Assembly: GCF_000003815.2 (NCBI RefSeq)
Contig: NC_049991.1
Coordinates: 1,058,613-1,122,612 of the forward strand
Direction of reading: 5' to 3'
DNA from: Branchiostoma floridae
Taxonomy: Eukaryota; Chordata; Leptocardii; Amphioxiformes; Branchiostomatidae
Length of the DNA: 64,000 nt
Made by a program: the position numbers and the translations under genes. Positions within the stretch are counted from its first letter, which is position 1. Every line of letters begins with the position of its first letter. This document shows, piece by piece, positions 1-9,624 of this stretch. The notes beneath the pieces were generated by a model. The model was given only the letters and a program-made list of their open reading frames with translations, was not told where the DNA came from and made no database searches.

Positions 1-479
1 CAGTAGACATACATGGAAACATCTGTTATTGATGTGCTGGGCATAGCGGTTTGACCCATATAAACATGGCGTTGACGTAATGTTACATGTTTCTATAACA
101 TTACACAAACACAAAACACTTTCATGATACTATAATTGGTGCATTTTTTACACGTTTTTGCATGTCATTGACCGAATGAGGCCATATGTATTGCATTTCA
201 AGACCTATACAAAGAAGCTGTAGCAAAGTGTGACATTGCATACCAGGTACCTCAACTCCAATGTAAAAGAGACTACCGTCTCTGTAAGGCTCCTTGCAAA
301 CTTTTGATGTTCATTTTATATGTTACTTTTCATGGCAATTTATTTGATGGCCACCACTATGCATAATTCATGAAACTGTCTGAAGTTTACTAGACAGAAA
401 CTAACATGTCTCCATTACATGCCAGACGACTTTGTTGACATTTTTCCTCTTCAGAGAAACCCATTCAACATCATCCTAC
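1..479. other. non-coding, nothing recognised
   Basis: AT-rich sequence with no convincing coding region, RNA gene or repeat that I can identify. It precedes the 43-bp minisatellite. Confidence 0.5.
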
Positions 480-483
480 ATCA

Positions 484-1793
484 CACACAGGTAAACACAT
501 CTGTCCCTGGTGCTGAACACCATTCACACAAAAGTAAACACACCTGTCCCTGGTGCTGAACACCATCCACACACAGGTAAACACACCTGTCCCTGGTGCT
601 GAACACCATTCACACAAAAGTAAACACACCTGTCCCTGGTGCTGAACACCATCCTCACACAGGCAAACACACCTGTCCCTAGTGCTGAACACCATTCACA
701 CAAAAGTAAACACACCTGTCCCTGGTGCTGAACACCATCCTCACACAGGCAAACACACCTGTCCCTGGTGCTGAACACCATTCACACAAAAGTAAACACA
801 CCTGTCCCTGGTGCTGAAAACCATTCACACACAGGTAAACACACCTGTCCTTGGTGCTGAACACCATCCACACACAGGTAAACACACATGTCCCTGGGTG
901 CTGAACACCATCCGTACATAGGTAACACACCTGTCCCTGGTGCTAAACACCATCCACTCACAGGTGAACACACCTGTCCCTGGTGCTGAACACAATCCAC
1001 ACATACAAACATGCCTGTCCCGGGTGCTGTACACAATCCACACACACAAACACACCTGTCCCTGGTGCTGAACACCATTCAGATACAGGTGAGCACATCT
1101 GTTCCTGGTGCTTAACACCATCCACACACACAAACACGTCTGTCCTTGGTGCTAAACACGATCCACACACAGGTAAACACACCTATCCCTGGTGCTGAAC
1201 ACCATCCACACATAGGCAAACACACCTGTCCCTGGTGCTGAACACCATCCCAACACAGGTAAACATACCTGTCCCTGGTGCTGAACACCGTCCAGATACA
1301 GGTGAGCACACCTGTCCCTGGTGCTGAACACAATCCACACACACAAACATGCCTGTCCCTGGTGCTGAACACTGTCCACACACAGGTTAACACACCTGTC
1401 CCTGGTGCTGAACACCATCCAGATACAGGTGAGCACACCTGTCCCTGGTGCTGAACACCATCCACACACGCAAACATGCCTGTCCTTGGTGCTAAACACC
1501 ATCCACACACAGGTTAACACACCTGTCCCTGGTGCTGAACACCATCCACACACGGGTTAACACACCTGTGCCTGGTGCTGAACACCATCCACACATAGTC
1601 AAACACACCTGTCCCTGGTGCTGAACACCATCCCCACACAGGTAAATACACCTATCCCTGGTGCTGAGCACCATTCACACACAGGTAAACACACCTGTCA
1701 ATGGTGCTGAACAACACCCACCCACAGGTAAACACACCTGTCCCTGGTGCCGAACACCATTCACTCACAGGTAAATGTACCTATGCCTTGTGC
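484..1793. repeat. 43-bp minisatellite, array 1
   Basis: About 30 tandem copies of a 43-bp unit whose core reads CACCTGTCCCTGGTGCTGAA, followed by CACCATCCACACACAGGTAAA. The period is not a multiple of three, so long open frames rich in Cys, Val and Trp cycle through the array on the minus strand; these are by-products and not genes. Sub-families alternate: at about 530-830 every second unit has CAAAAGTAAAC in place of CAGGTAAAC, and at about 1080-1440 AGATACAGGTGAGC units alternate with units carrying ACACAAACATG. This indicates amplification of dimers. The array lies about 1.1 kb beyond the NAGPA stop codon. The same unit recurs at 14310-15014. Confidence 0.95.
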
Positions 1794-2904
1794 TCAATTT
1801 TGAAAACAATAGATTATGTTCCTTACTTATACTCGTATAGCTCCAAATTTGAGGTAAACTGAAACAACCTTGAAACTTCCTCAAAATGTTCTTGGCATGC
1901 CTTATTGACAGCCATGACCCTGAACAGATGTCCTTGAAGCAAAAGTATACTTGGCTCAAACTTACTCATTAAATTGAACGTGCAACTACTTCTCAATGGC
2001 AAAAACTAACATTAACATCCTATATCTCTACATTTGGATGCTTTGCAATCATTTATCATTAACAACATGTAACAAGAGAGAGAGACAGAGATACATATAT
2101 AACTGTTACAGATATAGATATGGATATTGATACATATCATTTAGTTACCAATAATATGCTGCTGATTAACTCAGAGACAAGGATGCAACCAGATTTTTCT
2201 ACTTCATCTTTATTCACCATAAGGTTCAAATTTTCAAACTTTATCATACCTCATCCACAAAATAGTCTGTAAATCTCAAACACTCAAACAACTACTTTCT
2301 TCCACTCCAAATGACCCAAAAAACTGTGGAATGAAAGGCCACACCCCTTCCCACCTACAATGGATCCACATAATTTACTTCTAGTACACATGACGCACAT
2401 GAGTCATCTTCACATTTCTGGATGATCAAAGAACATAACTGTTACAACAGACTCCTGCACTCCCTGTCCCCAACAATCACTGAGCCATGACTTTCTACAC
2501 TAAAAAAGTTTAATCTATAGTAATTCACACTTCAGCACATGCACACTGTAATTCAATGAAAGGAAAGGCATTAACATTCACACCATCTGATTATCTGTAC
2601 CTTTACCTTAACACTACAACTAAAAAAATGCCAATCCTTCAATACATGTACAATCTACAGTCATGCTGATCATAAAAACATGCTACGATGCAAGCTACCA
2701 AAAGTCCTAATTTAAAACCTGTGTCACTTTTTTGTCAAACCAAGATATATCTACCACTCCAAATTGATGACAGTTCCTCAGATGAAAACAACATAAAACC
2801 TAGAAGGTCTGCAACTTCTGTCACAGCTCTTTTACAAGGCACTCAAAACTGGAACTCATTAGCCACACGCCAAATGTCCTAGCACTAGTGTGTGTTCTTG
2901 TGTG
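1794..2904. other. NAGPA 3' flank, probable 3' UTR
   Basis: No coding exon is seen. The stretch next to 2905 is probably the 3' untranslated region of the minus-strand NAGPA gene. An AG-rich simple run (GAGAGAGACAGAG) lies near 2075-2090. The open frame at 2688-2882 has no recognisable features. Confidence 0.45.
2209..2214 (-). terminator. candidate polyadenylation signal of NAGPA
   Basis: Plus-strand TTTATT is AATAAA on the minus strand, about 690 bases past the NAGPA stop codon. It is the clearest canonical signal noticed in the flank. Without transcript data its use is a guess. Confidence 0.35.
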
Positions 2905-3061
2905 TTACTGCAGAATCCAACTCAGAATGACACCCAAAATTGTGACATTCAGACAGGTGTAAGAGCTGACCACTCTGCAGTCTGATGTCACATCATCTGG
3001 ATCGTGGACACACAGGATGGTGGAGACTGCACGGGCACAGCGGAACGCTCGGTCGTCAGCA
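2905..3061 (-). CDS. NAGPA: NAGPA exon 6 (C-terminus)
   Basis: Acceptor TTTCAG precedes 3061. It encodes ADDRAFRCARAVSTILCVHD, equivalent to human QDNMWRCPRQVSTVVCVHE, then 31 unmatched residues ending NVTILGVILSWILQ and TAA. A weak GTGGTC inside the exon (after CTGCAGA) could be a donor to EGF-type exons further out, but none was found between 484 and 2904. Confidence 0.8.
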
Positions 3062-5004
3062 CTGAAACATAACCAAGCATACTAAATATACTTATAGTGA
3101 TGTCCCTATAGCTCAACTGGTAGCAGCCTCACAGTTCAGATCCTGGTTTCAATAACTGGGAGACCCAGGTTCAAATTCAGGGAAGGACATTTGGGGCTGC
3201 ACCCTTCTTTTGGAAGAGATGTAAAAAGGTACATTGTACAAGAGCTAGCAACCCCTTCCTGAAAAGATGTACTCTGCTACTGAAACCTATGTGCTAATAG
3301 GCACATAAATAACAAGGTTAACGTCAACATAATCTTATTAATGATAAACTTAGTGTTTCATGGAGTATAGGTAATCAGTCATCATTTATTGCTCAGGTAC
3401 ATTTAACATTTTAACATCAAGTTATATTTTGTAAGTTGTGTAGTTACCAGCGGTCCGAAGGGTAGTTAACAACAGTCCCATTTATCACCATTGTGGCAGA
3501 CCCGCCTCCGTCCAGGTTGACAGCATTCACCAGCCCAAGACTGAGCAAGTAATCTGCAAACTCCCACAAATTCACTCTGTGGGTGGACAAAAAGAGTGCC
3601 TTAGATTGTCGAAAAATTATCTTCTTCATTGGATACTTCCACAACCCTAACATTACTGTGTGGATGTAGCCGCAAGTCATCTTGGCTCTCATTTACAACA
3701 TCACTGGACCCAAACTACATTTGTACATGTGTACTTCCAATTCTTCCAGTATCCTATTACACCACCTCTACGTCACATTTACAAAATAACGTTACATGTG
3801 TAGCAACAAGCTAAGATATACCATAATACCATGAACCCTGCCTGCAGTCTCTTTCTGGATGTATGTAAATCAAGGCTAAATAAAGGTTGAAAGAAATGTT
3901 TTCATTGGAAACATGTCTGAACTATATTCTTTGAACATGAGCTATTTTTCACTCACCCTCTGTCTCCTGTCTGTCCCTCTATGTGCACCAGGACAACCCT
4001 CCCCTCCTCGTCATGTCCTACTGCAGTCCTAGCTGACACCACATTAACAAACCTATCCAGGGTGCCTGAGAGAAAGAATAATTCAGGTTAGAGACAAAAA
4101 GGACAAAGCAAATCTGCTAATCTTCCACCTCCCACAAACTACATCTACCATAATTACAGGTATTTGAGTCCTGTAATGGAAAATACTGTAAATATAGCTT
4201 TTTCTCATTAAGTATGCAAATTAAGTTCACATTTGCATAATTCGCTCCTCATTATGTACATCTCTGCCAAAGATACCTGCATGCTACATATCATGGAAAT
4301 TGATCATTTCTATACTCCATTAGGCCACACCAATTTAATTTCTTGGTTCACGGATTTTTTCATAAAAAATATGGAGCGAGAGAGCGAAATAAAAATAAAA
4401 ATAAAAACTGTAAAATGGTTGGGGTAAAGGTAACGGCTAATCCAAAACATAAAGAAAAAAAGTTTTCAGCTTGAAAAAAGTACAAAAACACTATAATTGT
4501 ACAATAACAGCACCTGTACCCACACTTTAAGGAGCTTATAATATGAAGGCCACTTTGCTACACCAGAAAGTTGGTGAATAGTTTCATTAATGGTGAAAAT
4601 TTGCTGAGTGGTAATTTTTATTTTTATTTTTTTTTCCAAAAAATAGGAGCGAGCGAATCCGTGAACCAAGAAATTAAATTGGTGTGGCCTTATGCTCCTT
4701 GGAAGATTTTGACAAAAATTGCCCCTGCGGGCCCAGAGCAAGCCACTAGGGGGCCCAAACATACATCACTTCTTCCATACATCTTAAGCTACCTGCAAAC
4801 AAAAAATCATAGCATCATAGCATGTCCAGGTCAAAAGATACAAAAAATTGAAGTTCTGCTGCAGTACCAAGGTCACACACCAGGGAGCCCAAAATCAACC
4901 CTGGCCTCTATCTTCCCAACCCCTACCCACATACCAAATATCATTACAATCCATTCAGAGGTTCTAGAGTTATGGCGACCACAAATATCCAGAAACACAA
5001 ACAC

Positions 5005-5035
<31 letters not shown>

Positions 5036-7510
5036 TTATATCTCACTGGACAGTGCCAAACTGTGCCAGCTTTGCAAATTTGTGCCAATGTTCACTCTGA
5101 AGAGCGACACATTTGTATATGAAGCCCAGATGGAAAGCAATGGAATCACATTCTTGGTCTTGTAAATAACTTAATTGGAAATTGTATTGTTGCCACTGAA
5201 GTAAAAACCAAATGTACAATTACCAAAAATCATCAAAAAGAGAAGTGGCTATTAAACCATTTTGCACCTATCTGTTCCATCGGCAATGGAGTAATTTCAG
5301 ACAATGAATCGTGGCAAATAGCAAAAATGTGCCCCGATTTATGTCACTTCATGAATTCCTGGTGAAGTTTTGTGCAGTCTGGTAAGATGCCAGCTTAACT
5401 CACCAGTTTCCTGTATGTCTGCACATTCGGTGGTTCTACTCTCGTTCACATAGACGGTAGCGTTCCTGACCAACCAGATAACTCCAGACACCAGTTGTAC
5501 GAAGGGGTTGTCTTCTCTTAGCACATCCTGCTCAGACAGATAGCTGGGGGAGATGTCGCAGATGAAACAGGTAAAAACTATGACAATGGCAAAACCAAAG
5601 ATATGGAATAATCAATTAATCAAATCATAATTCCACCGGTGCCATAATAATTTCTGGATGTTGGTGAGGTGAAGAAATGCAAACCATATTCTGGGTTCGA
5701 ACTCCTTTTCTTGCATACCTGGTATTACTTGCACTGTTGCAGAACAATCGAATACTACCAGCACCAGACAAATTTTACCTGCATCACTCTGAATTTAGGA
5801 AGTATGGATCATACTAAAATTGTTCAGGAACTATGTATTGCTATTTTTTTCTTTTATACTCTATAGGTGGTTACAGTCAATGCAGCTAATAACAATCCAT
5901 ATACACCTATACATTATAGGACAATTATGTATAAAACTGTACATGGACCAGTGCAGGTTAGGTGCAGGCACATTGTAGACTTGCACAGCTCCAATTTTAC
6001 CTGCACTAACCTGCATATGCAGGTGGTATTTCAAGCCCTGATATTACAATAATTCAACTTTTACTCACCCAACTACGATCGTTCCATCTTTTCTGATCCC
6101 AAAGTTGGCATTTTGAATCCCCCCAGAGTCTTGAACACGTTGACCGTCTGTCACCACGTTCCCCAGACACGCCCCTGTGCGAGTGTCAAAGAACCCTGCA
6201 TTGAGAGCCACGTGACAGGTACGAGTCTGGGATGTCTGTGTGACTGTCCTTCTTCTTGGCTCCATACAGCCATTTGATCCACCCGGCTCCACCACTGAGA
6301 AAGTCCTCAGTGGGTTGTTGATCACTGTATAATGTCCGTAACCATTCTTAACGTTCTCAAGGGAGTCCACCACCTTGGTTACAAAGTATCTAGTGGTAGA
6401 TGTGGCAGTTGTGTGAAGGCTGCTATGTGCTGGGAATGTTTCGTGGGTGGCGTTACCAAATATGTTGGGCTGACAGTCTCTGACGTGGCGGTGGGAATGC
6501 CTGGGCCACTCCTCAAATGATGGGAAGGGTAGCAGCAAGTCATCATCTAATGATCTGAAAGGAAGATAATCATATCATCTTAAGTGATGACCGGAAAAGA
6601 AGAATTATGTCAAATTGGCTCAAATTGTGCTATCATAAAGGTGTTCCTGCAGCAGTGATTGACGATGGGGCACAGGTGTATATTTTCAACAGAATTGTAA
6701 ACCTCAATATTCTTTCTTGAAAACTGGTATGTTGATTAAACACATTCAAAGCAAGCAAAACACATTGACATACAAAATTGGCATAAATAAAGCAATTATG
6801 GTTCAAACAAATACATTGTAAGGCCAGGAGTGAAAAAAGTCGTTCTCACAGAATAGGTTTCAGGTTGACCTGATGTTTTGGTTGATGGTTTCTGCATCAC
6901 AAATTGATTGATAATGCTCATGTTGTGGTATCACAGTAGTGCCACTAGAGCTCAATGAAGATGCTTTATTCGTGGAGAACAGGTGTTAACATGAATTGGT
7001 ACACTGTTTAAACTGGATGCACTGTGACGTTTTCAGCATTTTGGTCTTCAAATCATAAGTATCCTGTTTAAAGAAGTGCCACCGTTGCTACGGCCGTTGC
7101 TAGGGACGCTTTTTAGGGACGCTGGTTCAATGTTCAAAGGGATCTTAAATCCGAACAGATTTTTCTGTGGTCAGTTTTTGGAGATAACAAAGTAGACAAG
7201 GTTTGCGACTTTGCTGTTTGTAAAGTACTATCTTAGCAAATTGTTATAGATCCTTATCATATACTAGCACTTATTATAGCGCCGTAATGTTTGCTTTCAA
7301 AACTACGTCCAGACGAGGGCTATGTCGGGAAAATATTACTCCTGGACCGTTGTCATTTATAACACATAAAACCAACCAAGCAGTTGAGCAACAGGTCAGG
7401 AGAACAAGATATGACTGTTATACTTACGGTCCTGTTGATACACATGCTTGTACAGAACACAAAAGAATAACAATCTTGAAAAAGGCACTTTTCACGCTCG
7501 TGACCGCCAT
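2905..7510 (-). CDS. NAGPA: N-acetylglucosamine-1-phosphodiester alpha-N-acetylglucosaminidase (uncovering enzyme), six exons
   Basis: Joined CDS: 7510-7428, 6554-6069, 5543-5404, 4065-3957, 3576-3448, 3061-2905, giving 367 residues. All introns are GT-AG and the phases agree (2,2,1,2,2). In the Golgi the family removes the GlcNAc that covers mannose-6-phosphate on lysosomal hydrolases. Residues 1-27 form a signal peptide. DDDLLLPFP at 31-39 matches the human pro-region, and R-H-V-R before D54 resembles the furin site of the human proenzyme. Family motifs follow: NAGFF, GGIQNANFGIRKDG, NPFVQLVSG, SARTAVGHD, and LDGGGSAT at about 294-301. Human NAGPA is 515 residues with EGF-like repeats, a membrane span and a sorting tail. 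This model stops soon after the catalytic domain with a short hydrophobic end (about residues 355-367). Identification is strong; the C-terminus needs transcript support. Confidence 0.93.
3098..3330 (+). mobile_element. tRNA-derived SINE, copy 1
   Basis: In NAGPA intron 5. Box A-like TAGCTCAACTGGTAGCAG (about 3109-3126) and box B-like GGTTCAAATTC (3169-3179) are spaced as in a tRNA gene. A non-tRNA body follows with GGGGCTGCACCC. Related copies lie at 45230-45383 and 52800-52921, both on the minus strand. There is no intact tRNA cloverleaf, so it is not called a tRNA gene. Confidence 0.75.
3448..3576 (-). CDS. NAGPA: NAGPA exon 5 (LDGGGSAT motif)
   Basis: Acceptor CCACAG and donor GTAACT bound it. 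It encodes VNLWEFADYLLSLGLVNAVN, then LDGGGSATMVINGTVVNYPSD. The LDGGGSAT block is the most conserved segment of this phosphodiester-glycosidase family. The exon ends with two bases of a Cys codon, as in human SDHC. Confidence 0.93.
3957..4065 (-). CDS. NAGPA: NAGPA exon 4
   Basis: A short exon with acceptor TCTCAG and donor GTGAGT. It encodes TLDRFVNVVSARTAVGHD followed by VVLVHIEGQTGDRG, matching human FVNVISARTAIGHD and HADGQTEQRG. It contains no ATG in frame. Confidence 0.9.
4322..4692. mobile_element. hairpin element (MITE-like) in NAGPA intron 3
   Basis: Left end AGGCCACACCAATTTAATTT and right end AAATTAAATTGGTGTGGCCT are inverted repeats of about 36 bp (4322-4357 with 4655-4692), with AT-rich stems inside. 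A diverged relative with inverted ends CACACCAATTTTATTTGTTG and AACAACACATAAAATTG lies at 50037-50404. Fragments are seen near 59000-59090 and 62850-62885. Confidence 0.75.
4700..5035 (+). repeat. dispersed repeat with (AC)n tail, copy 1
   Basis: A block containing CATAGCATGTCCAGGTCAAA, CAGTACCAAGGTCACACACC and CCACATACCAAATATCATTA, ending in an AC dinucleotide run. The same order of blocks, also with an AC tail, is at 33680-33928, and a diverged copy without the tail is at 22735-23020. The fixed polarity with a 3' simple-sequence tail suggests a SINE or truncated retroelement. I cannot name the family. Confidence 0.7.
5404..5543 (-). CDS. NAGPA: NAGPA exon 3
   Basis: Acceptor CCCCAG and donor GTGAGT bound it. 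It encodes YLSEQDVL, then EDNPFVQLVSGVIWLVRNA and ECADIQETG, which align with human YLSEEEVL...NPFVQLLSGVVWLIRN...ETQETG. Confidence 0.92.
6069..6554 (-). CDS. NAGPA: NAGPA exon 2 (pro-region and N-terminal catalytic part)
   Basis: Acceptor TTTCAG precedes 6554 and donor GTGAGT follows 6069. It encodes residues 28-189 with the DDDLLLPFP pro-region, the R-H-V-R/DC site, PLRTFSVVEPGG, NAGFF and QNANFGIRKDGT, all close to human NAGPA. Confidence 0.93.
7428..7510 (-). CDS. NAGPA: NAGPA exon 1 (signal peptide)
   Basis: It starts at ATG 7510-7508 in a good context (AAAGATGG). It encodes 27 residues with a basic start, a hydrophobic core (FFKIVILLCSVQA) and small residues before the expected cleavage site, then two bases of a Pro codon. 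The donor GTAAGTAT is near-perfect. The exon was found by seeking a phase-2 signal-peptide exon upstream of 6554. Confidence 0.85.
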
Positions 7511-8434
7511 CTTTCCTGTCCAGGTGAACGTCTTGACTTTATTCAAATTGTGACCTTGAACTTCGACCCTCAATGTCAACTTTTGCTAACTTAAATTTCA
7601 TGCCGTGAGGAAGGGTAAGGGAGGGGTAAACTGGTCGACTTGGCGGCTTAGGGGTGTTTTGCGGTTCACTTTCTGGCAGTGGTGAAAACGGCCTTTGAAC
7701 GAATCATGCATGCTAAGGACTTGAAACAAAAAGATGCCTAACAAACCTACTAATGAAATACTAACCCTGTTTTGAAAGACTCTATCTTTGACGAGCAAAA
7801 GAAAAGGCACAAAACCCCAATCTAGATTTGAAGAACAAGAGCATGAGATCTGTACTCTGGAGGGCTCTCGGATACATGGAAACTAAGAAGAATTCTATAC
7901 AAACTTCAAAACAACTAAGTATATGTTTTAAATCCAGTAGGGGAGGAATGTTATGTTGACCGTATAAAGTTACCCAACCCATATACACTGTATATATACT
8001 GTACGATCCCCATGATTTAAACCAATAACCCGGCCACTATAACGTTACTAACATCTGGATTGAATAAAAGTTACTCTGGCATCGACACCAGACAGAGCTA
8101 AGGCCCCGTAAATACAAGTGGTTTCTAGCAGCCTGGCTTTTATAATTAGACGGGCCTTTTGAGTTATTGAGAAAAGTTCTGTAACTTGACCCAACCGCGT
8201 ACGCTGATGAACTGGGCGGACGGGCCACACCCCAGCACCGAAGAAAGAGCGACGATCTCCCGATGTTATGGTTACCAGACCGTTAAGCAGTTTCCCTACT
8301 AAGCATTACTCCAGGATAAAGACAATACATCAAATTGAAATACAGACGTGACAAATGAGTTCCTGCATATCTTCCGTTTCAGTACAGTATCAATCTTCAT
8401 CTGTGACGCTGTTACCTGAACAAACTAGGATGTT

Positions 8435-8641
8435 AATCTACAAGAAGATCTTGCTGTGGCATAAGATTAGTATCATAACATAAGCTGGGGAAGGAGTTTA
8501 GCCGGCAGAGGAGTTTTATTCCCCACCCCGGTTTGTTCTGCCGCAGATCTTCGCTGTGGGGAATGAAACTCCTCTGTCGGCTTAACTCCTACCCCAGCTT
8601 ATGATACCATCTTATGCCACAGCAAGATTGGCTTGGAGATT
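8435..8641. mobile_element. MITE with about 11-bp target-site duplication, copy 1
   Basis: Ends AATCTACAAG and CTTGGAGATT are inverted repeats. Longer arms pair inside (GATCTTGCTGTGGCATAAGA with TCTTATGCCACAGCAAGAT). Flanks ACTAGGATGTT (8424-8434) and ACTCGGATGTA (8642-8652) match at 9 of 11 bases. The same family and duplication length occur at 16851-17039. There is no coding capacity. Confidence 0.85.
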
Positions 8642-9138
8642 ACTCGGATGTATCAAATGAGACATATGGCATAACTGCTCGTAGGAGGAGTTGGTTTCAA
8701 GGGGAGGTTACTTTTTCTGAATGAACTTTATTGTTCGGCAGTAACCGATTTCGCACTACCACCTATGATAGTAACGCCAGAACGGTTAAGAACTGTTTGT
8801 GATCCAAAATCCGACCCATCCAACATAGCGAGTATACGTCTGACGCCAGTGTGTATATCAAGTCCGCATGAGTTCCGTAGTAACATTATTCTTCACGTTG
8901 GTAAAGTTTGCGACCGAAGAAGTTTTTTTCGGTTAGATAACCAAATTGCACAACGGGAGGTCAAAGTAAATAATAGCTTCTCCCTTGCAAACTTTACCTA
9001 AGCCAACAAATGTTAAAATGTAGCTCATACGGATTTGAATACACAGACAAGTGTGAATGTGGCCTTATATGATTGTGCATTGTCGTAATTCGTCGTATAA
9101 GTGATATGCGACATTCGGGTCTTCGAGCATTGAGTGGA

Positions 9139-9158
9139 AAGTGTTCAGCACCAAGGAC
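9139..9158 (-). repeat. orphan unit of the 43-bp minisatellite
   Basis: GTTCAGCACCAAGGACAG is the reverse complement of the minisatellite core CTGTCCTTGGTGCTGAAC. It stands alone, far from both arrays. A second orphan (GCCTGTCCTTGGTGCTGAA) lies at about 47913-47931. Confidence 0.5.
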
Positions 9159-9324
9159 AGAGGACAGTGGAGTTAGTGGTTGTTGTTTTTATATGCGCAA
9201 AAAAGCATTCATTGTCAAAGTCACACGGCATTGTGAAGATGCTTCCTTCACCGCAAATGTTCAAATGACGATCAGTCAGTGTTTTTGATTTCGATTAGTC
9301 CTCGGCGACCTCCTACTCGGTGGA

Positions 9325-9594
9325 TGTTAACGAAGGGCACATGAGAAAGACTGGTAAGAGCAGGGAGGGAGTACGTCAACGCACGTCACTCTCACGGTTG
9401 CGCAAGGTGCGCGCAAATTTTTGCCTGCACGTAAAATTCTACGGCGTGTGTGTGTGCTCCAAAATCCGTCGGATTCCCTACGAGTTCGTAGGGAGGCGGA
9501 CTCAGGTGGTACTTGCCCACGTTTTGGTATGTAGACAGCATGTCTTTGTACGTACGTACGGCGGGTTGTGCCCCTAGCTTAAGCTAGCACACGC
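9325..9594 (-). mobile_element. about 300-bp inverted-terminal repeat element, copy 1
   Basis: The right end CGGGTTGTGCCCCTAGCTTA is the reverse complement of the start of the copies at 25038-25343 and 48592-48906 (TAAGCTAAGGGCACAACCCG). It shares internal blocks with them in opposite orientation (GGTAAGAGCAGGGAGGGAGT; TGCACGTAAAATTCTACGGC). The open frames across all three copies are repeat-derived and not genes. Confidence 0.75.
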
Positions 9595-9612
9595 CTTGAA
9601 TTTAACTTCAAG

Positions 9613-9624
9613 GCTGTCACCGTT
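9613..9624. repeat. target-site duplication, left copy
   Basis: GCTGTCACCGTT immediately left of the retrotransposon, identical to 12944-12955. Confidence 0.9.

Larger units (their letters stand above)
7511..9324. other. NAGPA upstream region, no gene recognised
   Basis: Presumed to hold the NAGPA promoter (minus strand, just above 7510), but no TATA box is evident. The open frame at 8765-9001 has no family features and is bounded by an imperfect hairpin (GTAAAGTTTGC near 8903 with GCAAACTTTAC near 8988). A MITE occupies 8435-8641. Confidence 0.4.

Noticed and set aside
484-1793. CRISPR-like array
   Set aside because: No constant repeats with variable spacers: the whole 43-bp unit repeats, and the genome is eukaryotic.
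3101-3180. Possible tRNA gene
   Set aside because: Box A and box B are present, but no acceptor stem or complete cloverleaf can be formed and the sequence continues as a SINE body.
4571-5122. 183-codon plus-strand frame in NAGPA intron 3
   Set aside because: Composed of a hairpin-element arm and the AC-tailed dispersed repeat that recurs at 33680-33928.
6332-6520. Plus-strand frame over NAGPA exon 2
   Set aside because: Shadow of the minus-strand exon.
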